64,000 nt of DNA from an uncultured Ezakiella sp. (lineage in GTDB: Bacteria > Bacillota > Clostridia > Tissierellales > Peptoniphilaceae): NCBI RefSeq assembly GCF_943913045.1, contig NZ_CALTVH010000002.1:62001-126000 (forward strand), read 5' to 3'. Both the position numbers and the translations under genes were made by a program. Below the pieces are notes generated by a model, which worked only from the letters and a program-made list of their open reading frames with translations, ran no database searches and had not been told where the DNA came from. Every line of letters begins with the position of its first letter. Positions within the stretch are counted from its first letter, which is position 1. Shown piece by piece: positions 29,193 through 37,040 of the stretch.

Positions 29193-30263
29193 TTATAATG
29201 ACTTAATATATTCTTCGTATGATTCTTCGTTATTTGGAACTTTAATATCTCCATTAACGATGCTTTCTTTAAGTTTTTCAATTTCTTCTAAAACATCAGC
29301 TGGAACGTGTTTATCACTTGTTGGAGCAATATCAACGCCGTTATTAGCTAGTGAGAATTCAACTGTTTTAGCTTCAAATTTTCCTTCAGCAAATTCTTTA
29401 GAAATATCATACATGGCAACGCCAACGTTTTTAATTGTTGAAGTAATTACGTGATCAGGCGCAATATAGTTTTGGTCGCGGTCAACACCGATAACCTTCT
29501 TATCTGCTTCTCTAGCAGCTTCAATAACACCGTCACCTACACCGCCAGCAGCGTGGAATACAATGTCAGCTCCGCCTTCGTACATTTTCTTTGCAATAGC
29601 CTTACCCTTTGTAGCATCTGTAAAGCTGTCAGCATATTGTACTTCAACTTCAATGTCTTTGCCTAATTCTTTTGCAGCGTATTGAACACCAGCTCTGTAT
29701 CCATATTCAAAAGCCCAAATGATGTCTCCTTCAATACCGCCTACAAAACCTACTTTATTTGTTTCTGTCATCTTACCTGCAATGTATCCAACCAAGAATG
29801 AAGGTTCATTGTCCTTAAATACACAGTTTACAACATTCTTTAAATCTGGATTTGAAGAAATAGAGTCAATAAGTGCGTACTTTGTATCTGGATTAGCAGC
29901 TGCAGCAGCTGTTAAGTCTTTTTCTAATTTAAATCCTACACCCCAGATTAAACCATTTCCAGCTTCTAACATAGCTTGGAAGTTTGGAGCATAGTCTGAT
30001 GGGATATGACTTTCTACATAAGATACATTAACTTTTGTATCTTTGTTAAGCTTTTGAAGACCTTCCCATCCACCTTGGTTAAAGCTTTGGTCGTTTACAC
30101 CACCTTCGTCAGTAACCATACCAACTTTTACATTGCTGTAATCTACTGAATCTGTATTTTCTTTATTTTCAGCATTTGAATCAGCTGGCTTGTCGGATTT
30201 GTTACCGCAGCCAAATGTGAATAACATTGCAACAGCCAATAAAATAGCAAATAACTTTTTCAT
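29193..30263 (-). CDS. BmpA/PnrA-family nucleoside-binding lipoprotein
   Basis: This is a surface lipoprotein of the BmpA/Med/PnrA family, which binds purine nucleosides for ABC import. The 356-residue protein has a lipobox (LFTFGC, Cys19), a Ser/Asn/Lys linker to about residue 45 and a type I periplasmic-binding fold with the diagnostic opening VGMVTDEGGVNDQSFNQGGWEGL. Also seen are NPDTKYALIDS, the FLVGYIAGKM segment and IVFHAAGGVGDGVIEAA. It is followed by a hairpin and the transporter genes. Confidence 0.92.
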   Translation of the reverse strand: MKKLFAILLAVAMLFTFGCGNKSDKPADSNAENKENTDSVDYSNVKVGMVTDEGGVNDQSFNQGGWEGLQKLNKDTKVNVSYVESHIPSDYAPNFQAMLEAGNGLIWGVGFKLEKDLTAAAAANPDTKYALIDSISSNPDLKNVVNCVFKDNEPSFLVGYIAGKMTETNKVGFVGGIEGDIIWAFEYGYRAGVQYAAKELGKDIEVEVQYADSFTDATKGKAIAKKMYEGGADIVFHAAGGVGDGVIEAAREADKKVIGVDRDQNYIAPDHVITSTIKNVGVAMYDISKEFAEGKFEAKTVEFSLANNGVDIAPTSDKHVPADVLEEIEKLKESIVNGDIKVPNNEESYEEYIKSL

Positions 30264-30295
30264 AAAATCTCCTCTTTTAAATTTTTAATGTTTAA

Positions 30296-30323
30296 ATAAT
30301 AAAAAGGTATCTGAGTCGTGCAA
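30296..30323 (-). promoter_or_regulatory. Possible bmpA promoter overlapping the grd terminator
   Basis: TTGCAC (30318-30323, in the terminator loop), a 16-bp spacer and TATTAT (30296-30301) lie on the minus strand about 33 bases before bmpA. No alternative promoter is seen in the short gap, but the match is imperfect. Confidence 0.4.
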
Positions 30324-30341
30324 GACGACCCAGTTTACCTT
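30298..30341 (-). terminator. Terminator of the glycine reductase operon
   Basis: A long stem (30325-30341 paired with 30304-30319, containing AAGGTA/TACCTT and GTCGT/ACGAC blocks with a few wobble or mismatch positions) has a 5-base loop and is followed by a T-rich stretch on the minus strand. It lies 12 bases after the grdD stop. Confidence 0.82.
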
Positions 30342-30352
30342 TATTTAATATT

Positions 30353-31540
30353 CTAGCAGTTTGCGTCTCCTGTGACATAACCTGCTTTTTCTAGTTCCTT
30401 GTGTGCAGCTTCAAGTTTTGCTTCATTAACCATAACGATTGGACCTGTGCAGCCCATTCCGCTTTCAGCATAAATACCAACTGCCCATAATGCTTGAACA
30501 GCATCTTCAAGTTCTAGAATATCAATACCTGCAATTGAACCATCTACGATTTCTTTTTCAGGCATTTTTACTTCTTCTTTTGGTCCAGCTGCTTTTGTGG
30601 ATTCAGCTTTCAAGCCATCTAAGATCTTATCTAAGTCAGCTTTTTCAGCCTTAGCATATTCTGACTTTATGATTTGATCGATTCCACCGCGAGCTGTTCT
30701 AATTGCATATTCAAGTGCATTTGCAACTACAGGATATCCACTAGCACGGCTAACGATAAAGATGTGTCTATCATATCCTCTGCCAATTCCAGGACCATAT
30801 CCGTAACCCATGGCTTCAAATCCGCCACCTGTTTGGAAACTTGAGAACATCTTCATCAAGATGTTTCCTGTAAGTGTATCTGTAACCATGACATCAGGTA
30901 CGCCTTGTAAGAGGTCATTACCTCTCATTACACAGCCACCATCTGCACGATTTGATTCTGCAAAATGAAGTGTGTAGCCATTAGATGAAAGTTCTTTTAA
31001 AGCTCTTTCAACTTGTCTAGCACCGTCAACATTTAGAATACCAATTGTTGGTTCAGCCTTGCCCATTGCCTTTGCAGTAATAACACCAGCAATAGCATTT
31101 AAAACCATAGCTTCAACTCTGTGTGGTGAGGAAGTTCCTGTTGTTGTAGCAATAGTCATTTCTTCTCCAAGAGCTGGTGTGATAACTCTACCTACAGTAC
31201 TTACACCAATTGGGAAATTATAGTGCATGGTAACAAAAGCTGAAACTTCACCGCTATCAAGCAGTTCTTCCATCTTTTTGTAACCTTCATCTTCACTTGC
31301 TACATTGTATTGAACAAGATCAGTTTCTGCCTTATCACCAACAGTGATAATTACAACTTCTGATGATGGGTCAGCTGCTTGAGCTTTTTCTGCTCCCTTA
31401 ACTAGGTTTTCGACTCCATGTTCACTGCCAAATGCTGTTAAACCGACTCTAACTTTTTTACCAAAGCTACCTGATTCGATTCCATCAGCAATGTCCATAA
31501 AGACGTCACCAATCATCTTTTTAATATTTTGTTCTGACAT
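30353..31540 (-). CDS. grdD: Glycine reductase complex protein C subunit GrdD (beta)
   Basis: With GrdC, GrdD forms protein C, which accepts the acetyl/carboxymethyl group from selenoprotein A and releases acetyl phosphate. The 395-residue product shows the PlsX/phosphotransacetylase-like pattern: PALGEEMTIATTTGTSSPHRVEAM, NVDGARQVERAL and MVTDTLTGNILMKMFSSFQTGG. A C-terminal ESGMGCTGP places a cysteine at about 364, close to the Cys359 reported as acetyl-bearing in Eubacterium acidaminophilum. Start ATG at 31540 follows a GGGGTGA site; the frame extends upstream to 31576 inside grdC. It begins 10 bases after the grdC stop. Confidence 0.94.
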   Translation of the reverse strand: MSEQNIKKMIGDVFMDIADGIESGSFGKKVRVGLTAFGSEHGVENLVKGAEKAQAADPSSEVVIITVGDKAETDLVQYNVASEDEGYKKMEELLDSGEVSAFVTMHYNFPIGVSTVGRVITPALGEEMTIATTTGTSSPHRVEAMVLNAIAGVITAKAMGKAEPTIGILNVDGARQVERALKELSSNGYTLHFAESNRADGGCVMRGNDLLQGVPDVMVTDTLTGNILMKMFSSFQTGGGFEAMGYGYGPGIGRGYDRHIFIVSRASGYPVVANALEYAIRTARGGIDQIIKSEYAKAEKADLDKILDGLKAESTKAAGPKEEVKMPEKEIVDGSIAGIDILELEDAVQALWAVGIYAESGMGCTGPIVMVNEAKLEAAHKELEKAGYVTGDANC

Positions 31541-31550
31541 CAAATCACCC

Positions 31551-33122
31551 CTATTCTTGAACGAATGAAGCTGCAAATTCTCTCATAGCATCTGCAACAT
31601 ACTTCTTAATTGTGTCTTCAGATACTCCCTTAGAGTCTTCTCCCTTCTTACCGTCGTTTGCTTCGATAACAATAGAAGCACCATCAAATAGGTTTGTCAT
31701 ACGTCCTAAGAACAAGCTTCCTTTACCAATTAACATAGCTCTGTTCATTTTGCCTTCGAGCATGTCTTCTCTAATAAATCCAAGGTATGGAACACCTGAA
31801 GGAATGTGTCCTTGTGTTGGAGCCCATCCATTTACACCGTAGTCGCTAGCAAATGTTAGTAGGCCTTGCTTTTCAATTTCTCCACCTCTAACAGCTAGAG
31901 CACCAATCATCTTGTAGTTAGCTTCAGGAACGTCCCCTGCACCAGCTGGTTTTGTGATATCTGGGTTTTGCATTTCAACTGAGTATTTATCAACATCTGT
32001 AATCTTTAATCCAGCTTTTTCAAGTGGCATAGTTACAAGTGAAGAAATAACAGCTTGTGGTGCAGAACCTGTACCTACTGTGTGACGACCAACGATATCA
32101 TTTCTCATAATTGGGTTCTTACCATCGTTTTCACCGATAACTGTAGCAAAACCTCCAACACAGTCTTCAATGATTGGAAGATCTTTCTTAACGTGGTCTT
32201 TACCGTTCATACCTAATTTAGCTGTTGAACCACCTGCTACAACTAAAACATTCTTAAATGTGCCAGCAGCAACTAGTGATGATGCTTCGATAACAGCATG
32301 TGTTGGAGCAGCACAGAATCCTCTTGTATCTGATCCACTTGCATTTACTAGGCCAGCAAATTCAGCAATTGACTTAGCAAAGTTACCGCCACCACGTTGG
32401 TTCATATCGCCGCATGCTTCTTCTGAGCATTCGATTACGTATTCGATATCTTCTGGGTTAATTCCATTCTTTTCAATGCAGTGTAGAGCAGCTAAAACAC
32501 CTGATGCTTTAACAACTAAGTTTTCAAATAAAACATGAGCTGTTAAGTTTTGGTCTATGTCATGAGCTCTCTTAACGCATCCAACAACCTTACCATCATT
32601 GATTAATGGTTCAGCGTGATGCTTGTTAATAGCATTGTCAATATCAGCTTGATCAGCGCCATCTTTTAGTCTTGCAACTAATTCGTCGCTAATAAGTGGG
32701 TGATCTTCCATTTTTTGTTTTACAGCATTACTAAATTCATGTTCAAGAAGAACTAGGTCAAAAACGTCAACAATTTTGATTAAACCAATAAATTCATCTT
32801 GTGGCATAATTTCGCCATATTTACCATGTCTATCAGCATTTGGCATCTTGTGATTTGTCCATGGCATTTCTAGATCTGCTAAAACTTCTGGCCTTTCATT
32901 ACCAATATAGATTTGGTTTGGATAATAGCTTACGCAATCATCAAAACTTCTTAAGTGTTTTGGAACTGCGTCCAAATACTTTTGTTCTGCATCTATCTTA
33001 GCTTGATCTGTTTCGTTGTCGATAATGAATTGTGCACTTGTTTGTGTCGTACCATTGTGAATAACCATATCTGGACATTGCATCAATACATAACCGCTTC
33101 CTTTGTTTACTGAGTAACTCAA
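31551..33122 (-). CDS. grdC: Glycine reductase complex protein C subunit GrdC (alpha), TTG start
   Basis: GrdC is the KAS III-like (FabH-like) half of protein C. The 523-residue product opens SYSVNKGSGYVLMQCPDM, continues with HNGTTQT, and has the thiolase-like region GDMNQRGGGNFAKSIAEFAGLVNASGSDTRGFCAAP. I start it at the TTG at 33122, six bases from GGAGGTG (33129-33135). The frame is open to 33173, but an in-frame ATG there (33137) would overlap the ribosome binding site. It has its own promoter and a 79-base leader with an 11-bp hairpin, separated from grdB by a terminator. Confidence 0.93.
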   Translation of the reverse strand: MSYSVNKGSGYVLMQCPDMVIHNGTTQTSAQFIIDNETDQAKIDAEQKYLDAVPKHLRSFDDCVSYYPNQIYIGNERPEVLADLEMPWTNHKMPNADRHGKYGEIMPQDEFIGLIKIVDVFDLVLLEHEFSNAVKQKMEDHPLISDELVARLKDGADQADIDNAINKHHAEPLINDGKVVGCVKRAHDIDQNLTAHVLFENLVVKASGVLAALHCIEKNGINPEDIEYVIECSEEACGDMNQRGGGNFAKSIAEFAGLVNASGSDTRGFCAAPTHAVIEASSLVAAGTFKNVLVVAGGSTAKLGMNGKDHVKKDLPIIEDCVGGFATVIGENDGKNPIMRNDIVGRHTVGTGSAPQAVISSLVTMPLEKAGLKITDVDKYSVEMQNPDITKPAGAGDVPEANYKMIGALAVRGGEIEKQGLLTFASDYGVNGWAPTQGHIPSGVPYLGFIREDMLEGKMNRAMLIGKGSLFLGRMTNLFDGASIVIEANDGKKGEDSKGVSEDTIKKYVADAMREFAASFVQE

Positions 33123-33167
33123 TATATACACCTCCATAAAATTACTATTTTTATAAATAGCTTTGCC

Positions 33168-33197
33168 ATACACATATACCCAAAATTATATGTATAT
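33168..33197 (-). promoter_or_regulatory. Hairpin in the grdC leader
   Basis: On the minus strand an 11-bp stem (33187-33197 with 33168-33178, one G-U pair) with an 8-base loop lies immediately after the predicted transcription start and about 33 bases before the ribosome binding site. Two GGGTATAT copies flank it. Role unknown; it may stabilise the mRNA or bind a regulator. Confidence 0.5.
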
Positions 33198-33207
33198 ACC
33201 CATCTCA

Positions 33208-33236
33208 ATTATACAATATTAGGCCAATAATAACAA
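33208..33236 (-). promoter_or_regulatory. Promoter of grdC-grdD
   Basis: TTGTTA (33231-33236), a 17-bp spacer and perfect TATAAT (33208-33213) lie on the minus strand. Together with the terminator after grdB this makes grdCD a separately initiated unit. Confidence 0.78.
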
Positions 33237-33400
33237 TACCCTTATAAAAATATTTGATTCTACAAGGTTATTATGGCTAATGATTTTTTTAAAAATTAAT
33301 CAGTATTTATTACTGTCCTATCTTTTTAATTAGTTTTAAACTTCACAAAAATTTACTAATTGTCTTGTCGTTATCAAAAATAATAGCGAAATATTTTAAA

Positions 33401-33431
33401 AATAAAACCGGGAACAAAACTGTCCCCGGTT
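33401..33431 (-). terminator. Terminator after grdB
   Basis: A 7-bp stem AACCGGG/CCCGGTT (33425-33431 with 33406-33412) with a 12-base loop is followed by TTTTATTTTT on the minus strand. It starts 10 bases after the grdB stop codon and splits the grd cluster into two transcription units, with or without read-through. Confidence 0.85.
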
Positions 33432-33440
33432 GTTAGTGTA

Positions 33441-34751
33441 CTAGTTATCAAAAACTGTTTGACCATCAACTTCTGTTGTTAATGCGTCAAGTGCTTTCTT
33501 AACTAATTTTTTCCTCAATTCATATTCTTCTTCCTTGGTTAACTTTGGATCTCCAAGTGGGTGAGGAATAGCAATTGTAGGAACAATTCTATTAGCTCCA
33601 ACTGTTTGTGAAATAGGAACAACAGTACACATGTGAACTACAGGTAGACCTGCACGTTCAATTTCCTTAACCATCGTTGCACCGCAACGTGTACAGGTGC
33701 CTCAGGTTGAGGTCATAATTACAGCGTCAACACCATCTGCAATTAATTTTTGTGCGTATTCTGCAGCAAACTTCTTAGCACTTGCTACAGCTGTTCCGTT
33801 ACCAACTGTTGTATAGAATTTGTTGTGAAGTGATCCGATGACTCCCTCTTTTTCAAATTCTCTCATTACGTCAACAGGTAAAACTCTGTCTGAGTCTTCA
33901 TTACAGTAAACTGGGTCAAATCCACCGTGAGCTGTTTCGTAAGTGTCTTCTGTTAAGTCATTTACGCCAGTGATGTCATATTCACCATATTTACTTGCTG
34001 ATGATGATTCAATGTGGTCTGGATTGCCCTTTGGAACAATACCACCTGAAGTACATAATGCAATCTTAGCCTTTGAAAGATCTTTAATAGCTGGTTGTGG
34101 ATCTACTCTATCAAACTCTGGCATTGGGTATTCTGTTACGAATTCTTCGCCTTTGAGTTTCTTTAAGAGCATATCAACAGCTCTCTTTGAACCAGTTTCT
34201 TCGTGGAAGAAGTTGTATCTGACTCCTCTTTCAATATAGCCTTCTTCTTCTGGTGTTCCAATTTCTTCGCCTTTAACTAGCTTTAATGCTAAGTTTGCAA
34301 TAGCTGGAACAGCCTTACCCATGGCTGCTGCTGAGTTACCTGTTGATACAATGTAAACAGATTTCTTAAACATATCAGCGCCAGGGTTTTCGATATACAT
34401 ACCGGTTACAGATGGAATTCCAAGTTCATTTTGAACTGCATCTGCAATAGTAGCACATGCTACCCCGTAACGTCCTGCGTTAAATGCTGGACCGGCGATA
34501 AATAAATCGGGTTTTATTTCTTCAACAATTTTGAGAATTTCAGCTTTAGCTTCATCGATGTTTTCACCGAAGTATGAGTCACCACAAATGATGGTTTTTA
34601 CGATATCAGCTTCGCCTTTAAATGCACCTTTAAGAGCATTACCAGGGCCAACTGCACCATCTCTAACCTCAGGCTTAATGTGAGCCTTTTCTTCCCCACC
34701 GATACCGGCGAAGAATTGGTTAATATAGTGAACAACTTTGATTTTCTCCAT
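33441..34751 (-). CDS. grdB: Glycine reductase protein B selenoprotein GrdB (in-frame UGA = Sec350)
   Basis: GrdB is the large substrate-specific selenoprotein of protein B, which activates glycine as a Schiff base and passes a carboxymethyl group to GrdA. The reading frame runs 436 residues from ATG at 34751 to the stop at 33441 if the TGA at 33702-33704 is read as selenocysteine 350. The context is MTSTUGTCTRCGATM, the UxxCxxC motif known for GrdB. A GCACC/GGTGC hairpin directly after the UGA (33679-33700) could serve as SECIS. The N-terminus (VVHYINQFFAGIGGEEKA) and KGNPDHIESSSASKYGEYDI are family hallmarks. Standard gene calling splits this gene in two. Confidence 0.96.
33679..33704 (-). 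promoter_or_regulatory. Candidate SECIS element of grdB
   Basis: Immediately 3' of the UGA (33702-33704) the mRNA can form a 5-bp stem GCACC (33696-33700) with GGTGC (33679-33683), with a 12-base loop. Bacterial SECIS hairpins lie within the coding region just after the UGA; sequence conservation between species is low, so the assignment rests on position. Confidence 0.5.
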
Positions 34752-34784
34752 TGTGTTCCCCCTTTCTTCTATTCGGATGTGAAT

Positions 34785-35258
34785 TTATAAAAATTGACAG
34801 TGCTGATCTCTCATTTCTTTGATTTCAGCGTTAATTGCTTCGCCATCAAGAACCATTTCCATCATTCCAATTTGTTCATCATAAACAGCTGGATCGATTT
34901 CGGCCTTAACATCTTCTTCTAGTATATGGTATACCTTAAGTCCCAACGAGACTCCGGCGAGCGGACCTGCCCAGGTTGGATCTCCTGCAGTAACTGTTTC
35001 AGCAGCTAATCCTGCTGTTTCTGCTTCAGCTCCACCTAGTAAAACTACAACATTTTCTGCACCGTACTTATCTACGGCTTCTTTAACTCTGTTTTGGTTT
35101 TCCAAGTCCATTGCTCCTGCGGCGGTTCAGACGAAGCATTCAGTAGCTGAAAATACGACTTCAGCTGGTGTCGTCTTAATGCACTCTTCCATTGCAGGAC
35201 CAGGAATACCATCTCTGTCACCAATGATGATGACTTTTGTATTGTCATTAAATAACAT
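34785..35258 (-). CDS. grdA: Glycine reductase selenoprotein A GrdA (in-frame UGA = Sec44)
   Basis: GrdA is the small acidic carrier whose selenocysteine takes the carboxymethyl group from protein B and hands it to protein C as a ketene/acetyl equivalent; it is then reduced by thioredoxin. From ATG at 35258 (GGGAGG at 35268-35273) the 157-residue frame passes through TGA at 35127-35129, giving [15 protein letters not shown] with Sec44, the position and context known for GrdA. The start reads [15 protein letters not shown] and the tail has [15 protein letters not shown]. Ignoring the UGA would leave only a truncated ORF starting at MDLENQ. Confidence 0.97.
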
Positions 35259-35312
35259 TCTTGGTTCCTCCCTTAAAATTTTAATTTTTGTTATTATTTG
35301 TGAAAAATATTA

Positions 35313-36599
35313 CTATTTTCCTCTAGCAGTTAAATATCCAAATCCAGTTTCGTTTGTTGCACCTGTAATTGCTTGGATTTCAACTTCTAATGATCCGTCT
35401 TCTCTAATTGCTTTGTCGGATCCACCAGCGATAATTGCAACATATTTTTCATCGCCGATTACGTGGTCAAGTTTTGGTAATACAACAACTTCGTTTGCGT
35501 TACCACCTGTTACTACAGCATTTGCTAGTGGGTCAGCGTCAGCTAATGATTGGCTGGCACCGTCACGGCCTGCATATTCGTCTGTAATGATAACAGTCTT
35601 AACACCTTGTTTTTCAATTTTTTTGCAGTTCATAATTAGGTCTGTATCTGGGTTACCAAATCCTTCTTGTGAAAGAATGATACCATCAAGATCTAAATAT
35701 CTGCAAAGTTTAGCTGTCCAGTTTGAAGAACGTTCCTTATCAGCTAGGTAAACGTTTTCGTTAGTAATAATCATACCTACGAAGTTGATTTCCTTGCCGT
35801 GAATCTTGTATAGATTCTTGATAACGTCGTTGTTCATGTGAACATAGCTTGGGTTTTTATCACAGCTTGAAACACAGTTTCCGCTGATGATAGCTCCATC
35901 CATAACTTCTGTTGGATATAAAAGTGTTGGTACAATTTGTTTTGCGTCTACACCATATACATATGTGTCATGGAGTAGGCCTTGAGATTGTAGCATTTGT
36001 ACATAAGCTACTCTTGGTAGTCCTTTGAATTTTTCAGCACCTTCCATCAAAGGTAATGTTTCATAAACTTCAACTTCATCAGGTTCTAAATTTCTTCCTG
36101 CTTCTGCAAGATACATAGCTGTCTTAAATCCAGCTAATCTTAGAGCCTTTTCGTGATTGTGTTGCTTTAATCCTTCGATTGGATCAGCTTTCAATACGAT
36201 GTTTAAAGTCTTTGAAAATGGTGTGTAGTCTGCACCTGGTCCAGTCATGTCTACGATTCCTTCTTGGAAGCCGACAATCTTACCAGTTGTCATAACTGCA
36301 CAACCTTTGAGTACGTGGGTTCTACCACTTCCTACAACATCAACTTTTGACATAACCCCTGGGAAAATTCCCCCTGGGCCTTCAACTTTTACGCGTGGTT
36401 CAACAACATCTTTAACTGGTGTAATTCTGATGCTTTCACCTGGTCTAGCAAGTTCAACATCTGCAGTTGCGATGTGTTCGTCCTCTAAAACTAAATCGAT
36501 AATTTCTTGTTTGTTAACAAAGAGAGTGCCGTTTTCGATTTTAGTTTCATTTCCGAATTGGATATCCTTAATAAGAATATTACCTATTTCGAGACGCAT
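35313..36599 (-). CDS. grdE: Glycine reductase protein B pro-subunit GrdE (self-processing)
   Basis: GrdE is made as a proprotein that is cleaved to two subunits. The new N-terminal cysteine is converted to the pyruvoyl/carbonyl group that binds glycine. The 428-residue product carries SGNCVSSCDKNPSYVH, with Asn241-Cys242 at exactly the numbering reported for the cleavage site in Eubacterium acidaminophilum. The C-terminal half has SQEGFGNPDTDLIMNCKKIE, EYAGRDG and QAITGATNETGFGYLTARG. It sits between trxA and grdA. ATG at 36599 follows a GGAGG site. Confidence 0.96.
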   Translation of the reverse strand: MRLEIGNILIKDIQFGNETKIENGTLFVNKQEIIDLVLEDEHIATADVELARPGESIRITPVKDVVEPRVKVEGPGGIFPGVMSKVDVVGSGRTHVLKGCAVMTTGKIVGFQEGIVDMTGPGADYTPFSKTLNIVLKADPIEGLKQHNHEKALRLAGFKTAMYLAEAGRNLEPDEVEVYETLPLMEGAEKFKGLPRVAYVQMLQSQGLLHDTYVYGVDAKQIVPTLLYPTEVMDGAIISGNCVSSCDKNPSYVHMNNDVIKNLYKIHGKEINFVGMIITNENVYLADKERSSNWTAKLCRYLDLDGIILSQEGFGNPDTDLIMNCKKIEKQGVKTVIITDEYAGRDGASQSLADADPLANAVVTGGNANEVVVLPKLDHVIGDEKYVAIIAGGSDKAIREDGSLEVEIQAITGATNETGFGYLTARGK

Positions 36600-36633
36600 A
36601 AATTCACCTCCTTAAAATATTTATTTATCTAAT

Positions 36634-36656
36634 CTATGCGCCGGGGAGGCGCATAG
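36634..36656 (-). promoter_or_regulatory. GC-rich hairpin between trxA and grdE
   Basis: A perfect 9-bp stem CTATGCGCC/GGCGCATAG with a 5-base loop lies on the minus strand between trxA and grdE. There is no following T run, so it is probably a processing or stabilising element rather than a terminator. Confidence 0.55.
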
Positions 36657-36697
36657 ACTAAAACTAAATTGTTGGTATATTAGCTATACCTTAGTAC

Positions 36698-37012
36698 TTA
36701 AGCGTACTTTTCAAGCATGGCGCGAACATTTTCTTTTGTTGCGTCATCTGTGGTTACTGCATCAACTCTTTCACCATCTTTGTAGATAGCGATTACTGGT
36801 AGACCCATAACTTTTTCTCTAATAGCTAGTCTTCTACCTAAACCGATATCAAATGATGTGAATTTGATGTTTTCGAAATCTTTTTCCATATCGTGAACAT
36901 GTGGCATTAAAGCTTTGCATGGTTCACATGATTGGCTCCAGAAGTCTACTAGTACATATCCTTCAGCTTCTTTAACTTCTTGGTCGAAATTTTCTTTTGT
37001 TAGTTCTAACAT
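36698..37012 (-). CDS. trxA: Thioredoxin of the glycine reductase system (SCEPC active site)
   Basis: This 104-residue thioredoxin delivers electrons from TrxB to the oxidised selenoprotein A. The fold is recognisable (YVLVDFW at 19-25, cis-Pro in VMGLPVIAIY). The active site is S-C29-E-P-C32 in place of the canonical WCGPC. Departures at these positions are known in glycine-reductase-associated thioredoxins (GCVPC in Eubacterium acidaminophilum). It follows trxB by 28 bases with GGAGG upstream, and a GC-rich hairpin separates it from grdE. Confidence 0.94.
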   Translation of the reverse strand: MLELTKENFDQEVKEAEGYVLVDFWSQSCEPCKALMPHVHDMEKDFENIKFTSFDIGLGRRLAIREKVMGLPVIAIYKDGERVDAVTTDDATKENVRAMLEKYA

Positions 37013-37040
37013 TGATTTCCTCCTTTAAGATTGCTGCAGA

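Larger units (their letters stand above)
33123..33440. other. Intergenic region between grdB and grdC
   Basis: These 318 bases contain, in transcription order, the grdB terminator (33401-33431), an AT-rich stretch of about 165 bases with nothing recognised, a consensus-like promoter (33208-33236), a leader hairpin (33168-33197) with two GGGTATAT copies, and the grdC ribosome binding site. No additional gene was found. Confidence 0.7.

Noticed and set aside
30264..30352. Purine riboswitch before the nucleoside transporter gene bmpA
   Set aside because: The 89-base gap is filled by the grd terminator and a ribosome binding site; no purine aptamer core is present.
33441..33674. Separate short gene (77 residues) next to a truncated grdB, as a pseudogene
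   Set aside because: The two pieces are in the same frame, split only by a UGA in the exact UxxCxxC context of GrdB; it is one selenoprotein gene.
34785..35111. A 108-residue gene starting at MDLENQ
   Set aside because: It is the C-terminal part of GrdA; the upstream frame through the UGA has the conserved N-terminus and a good ribosome binding site.
35179..35751. 190-residue plus-strand ORF opposite grdE and grdA
   Set aside because: It is the antisense shadow of strongly conserved genes; its Ser/Pro-rich composition is typical of such shadows and no plus-strand promoter or ribosome binding site was seen.
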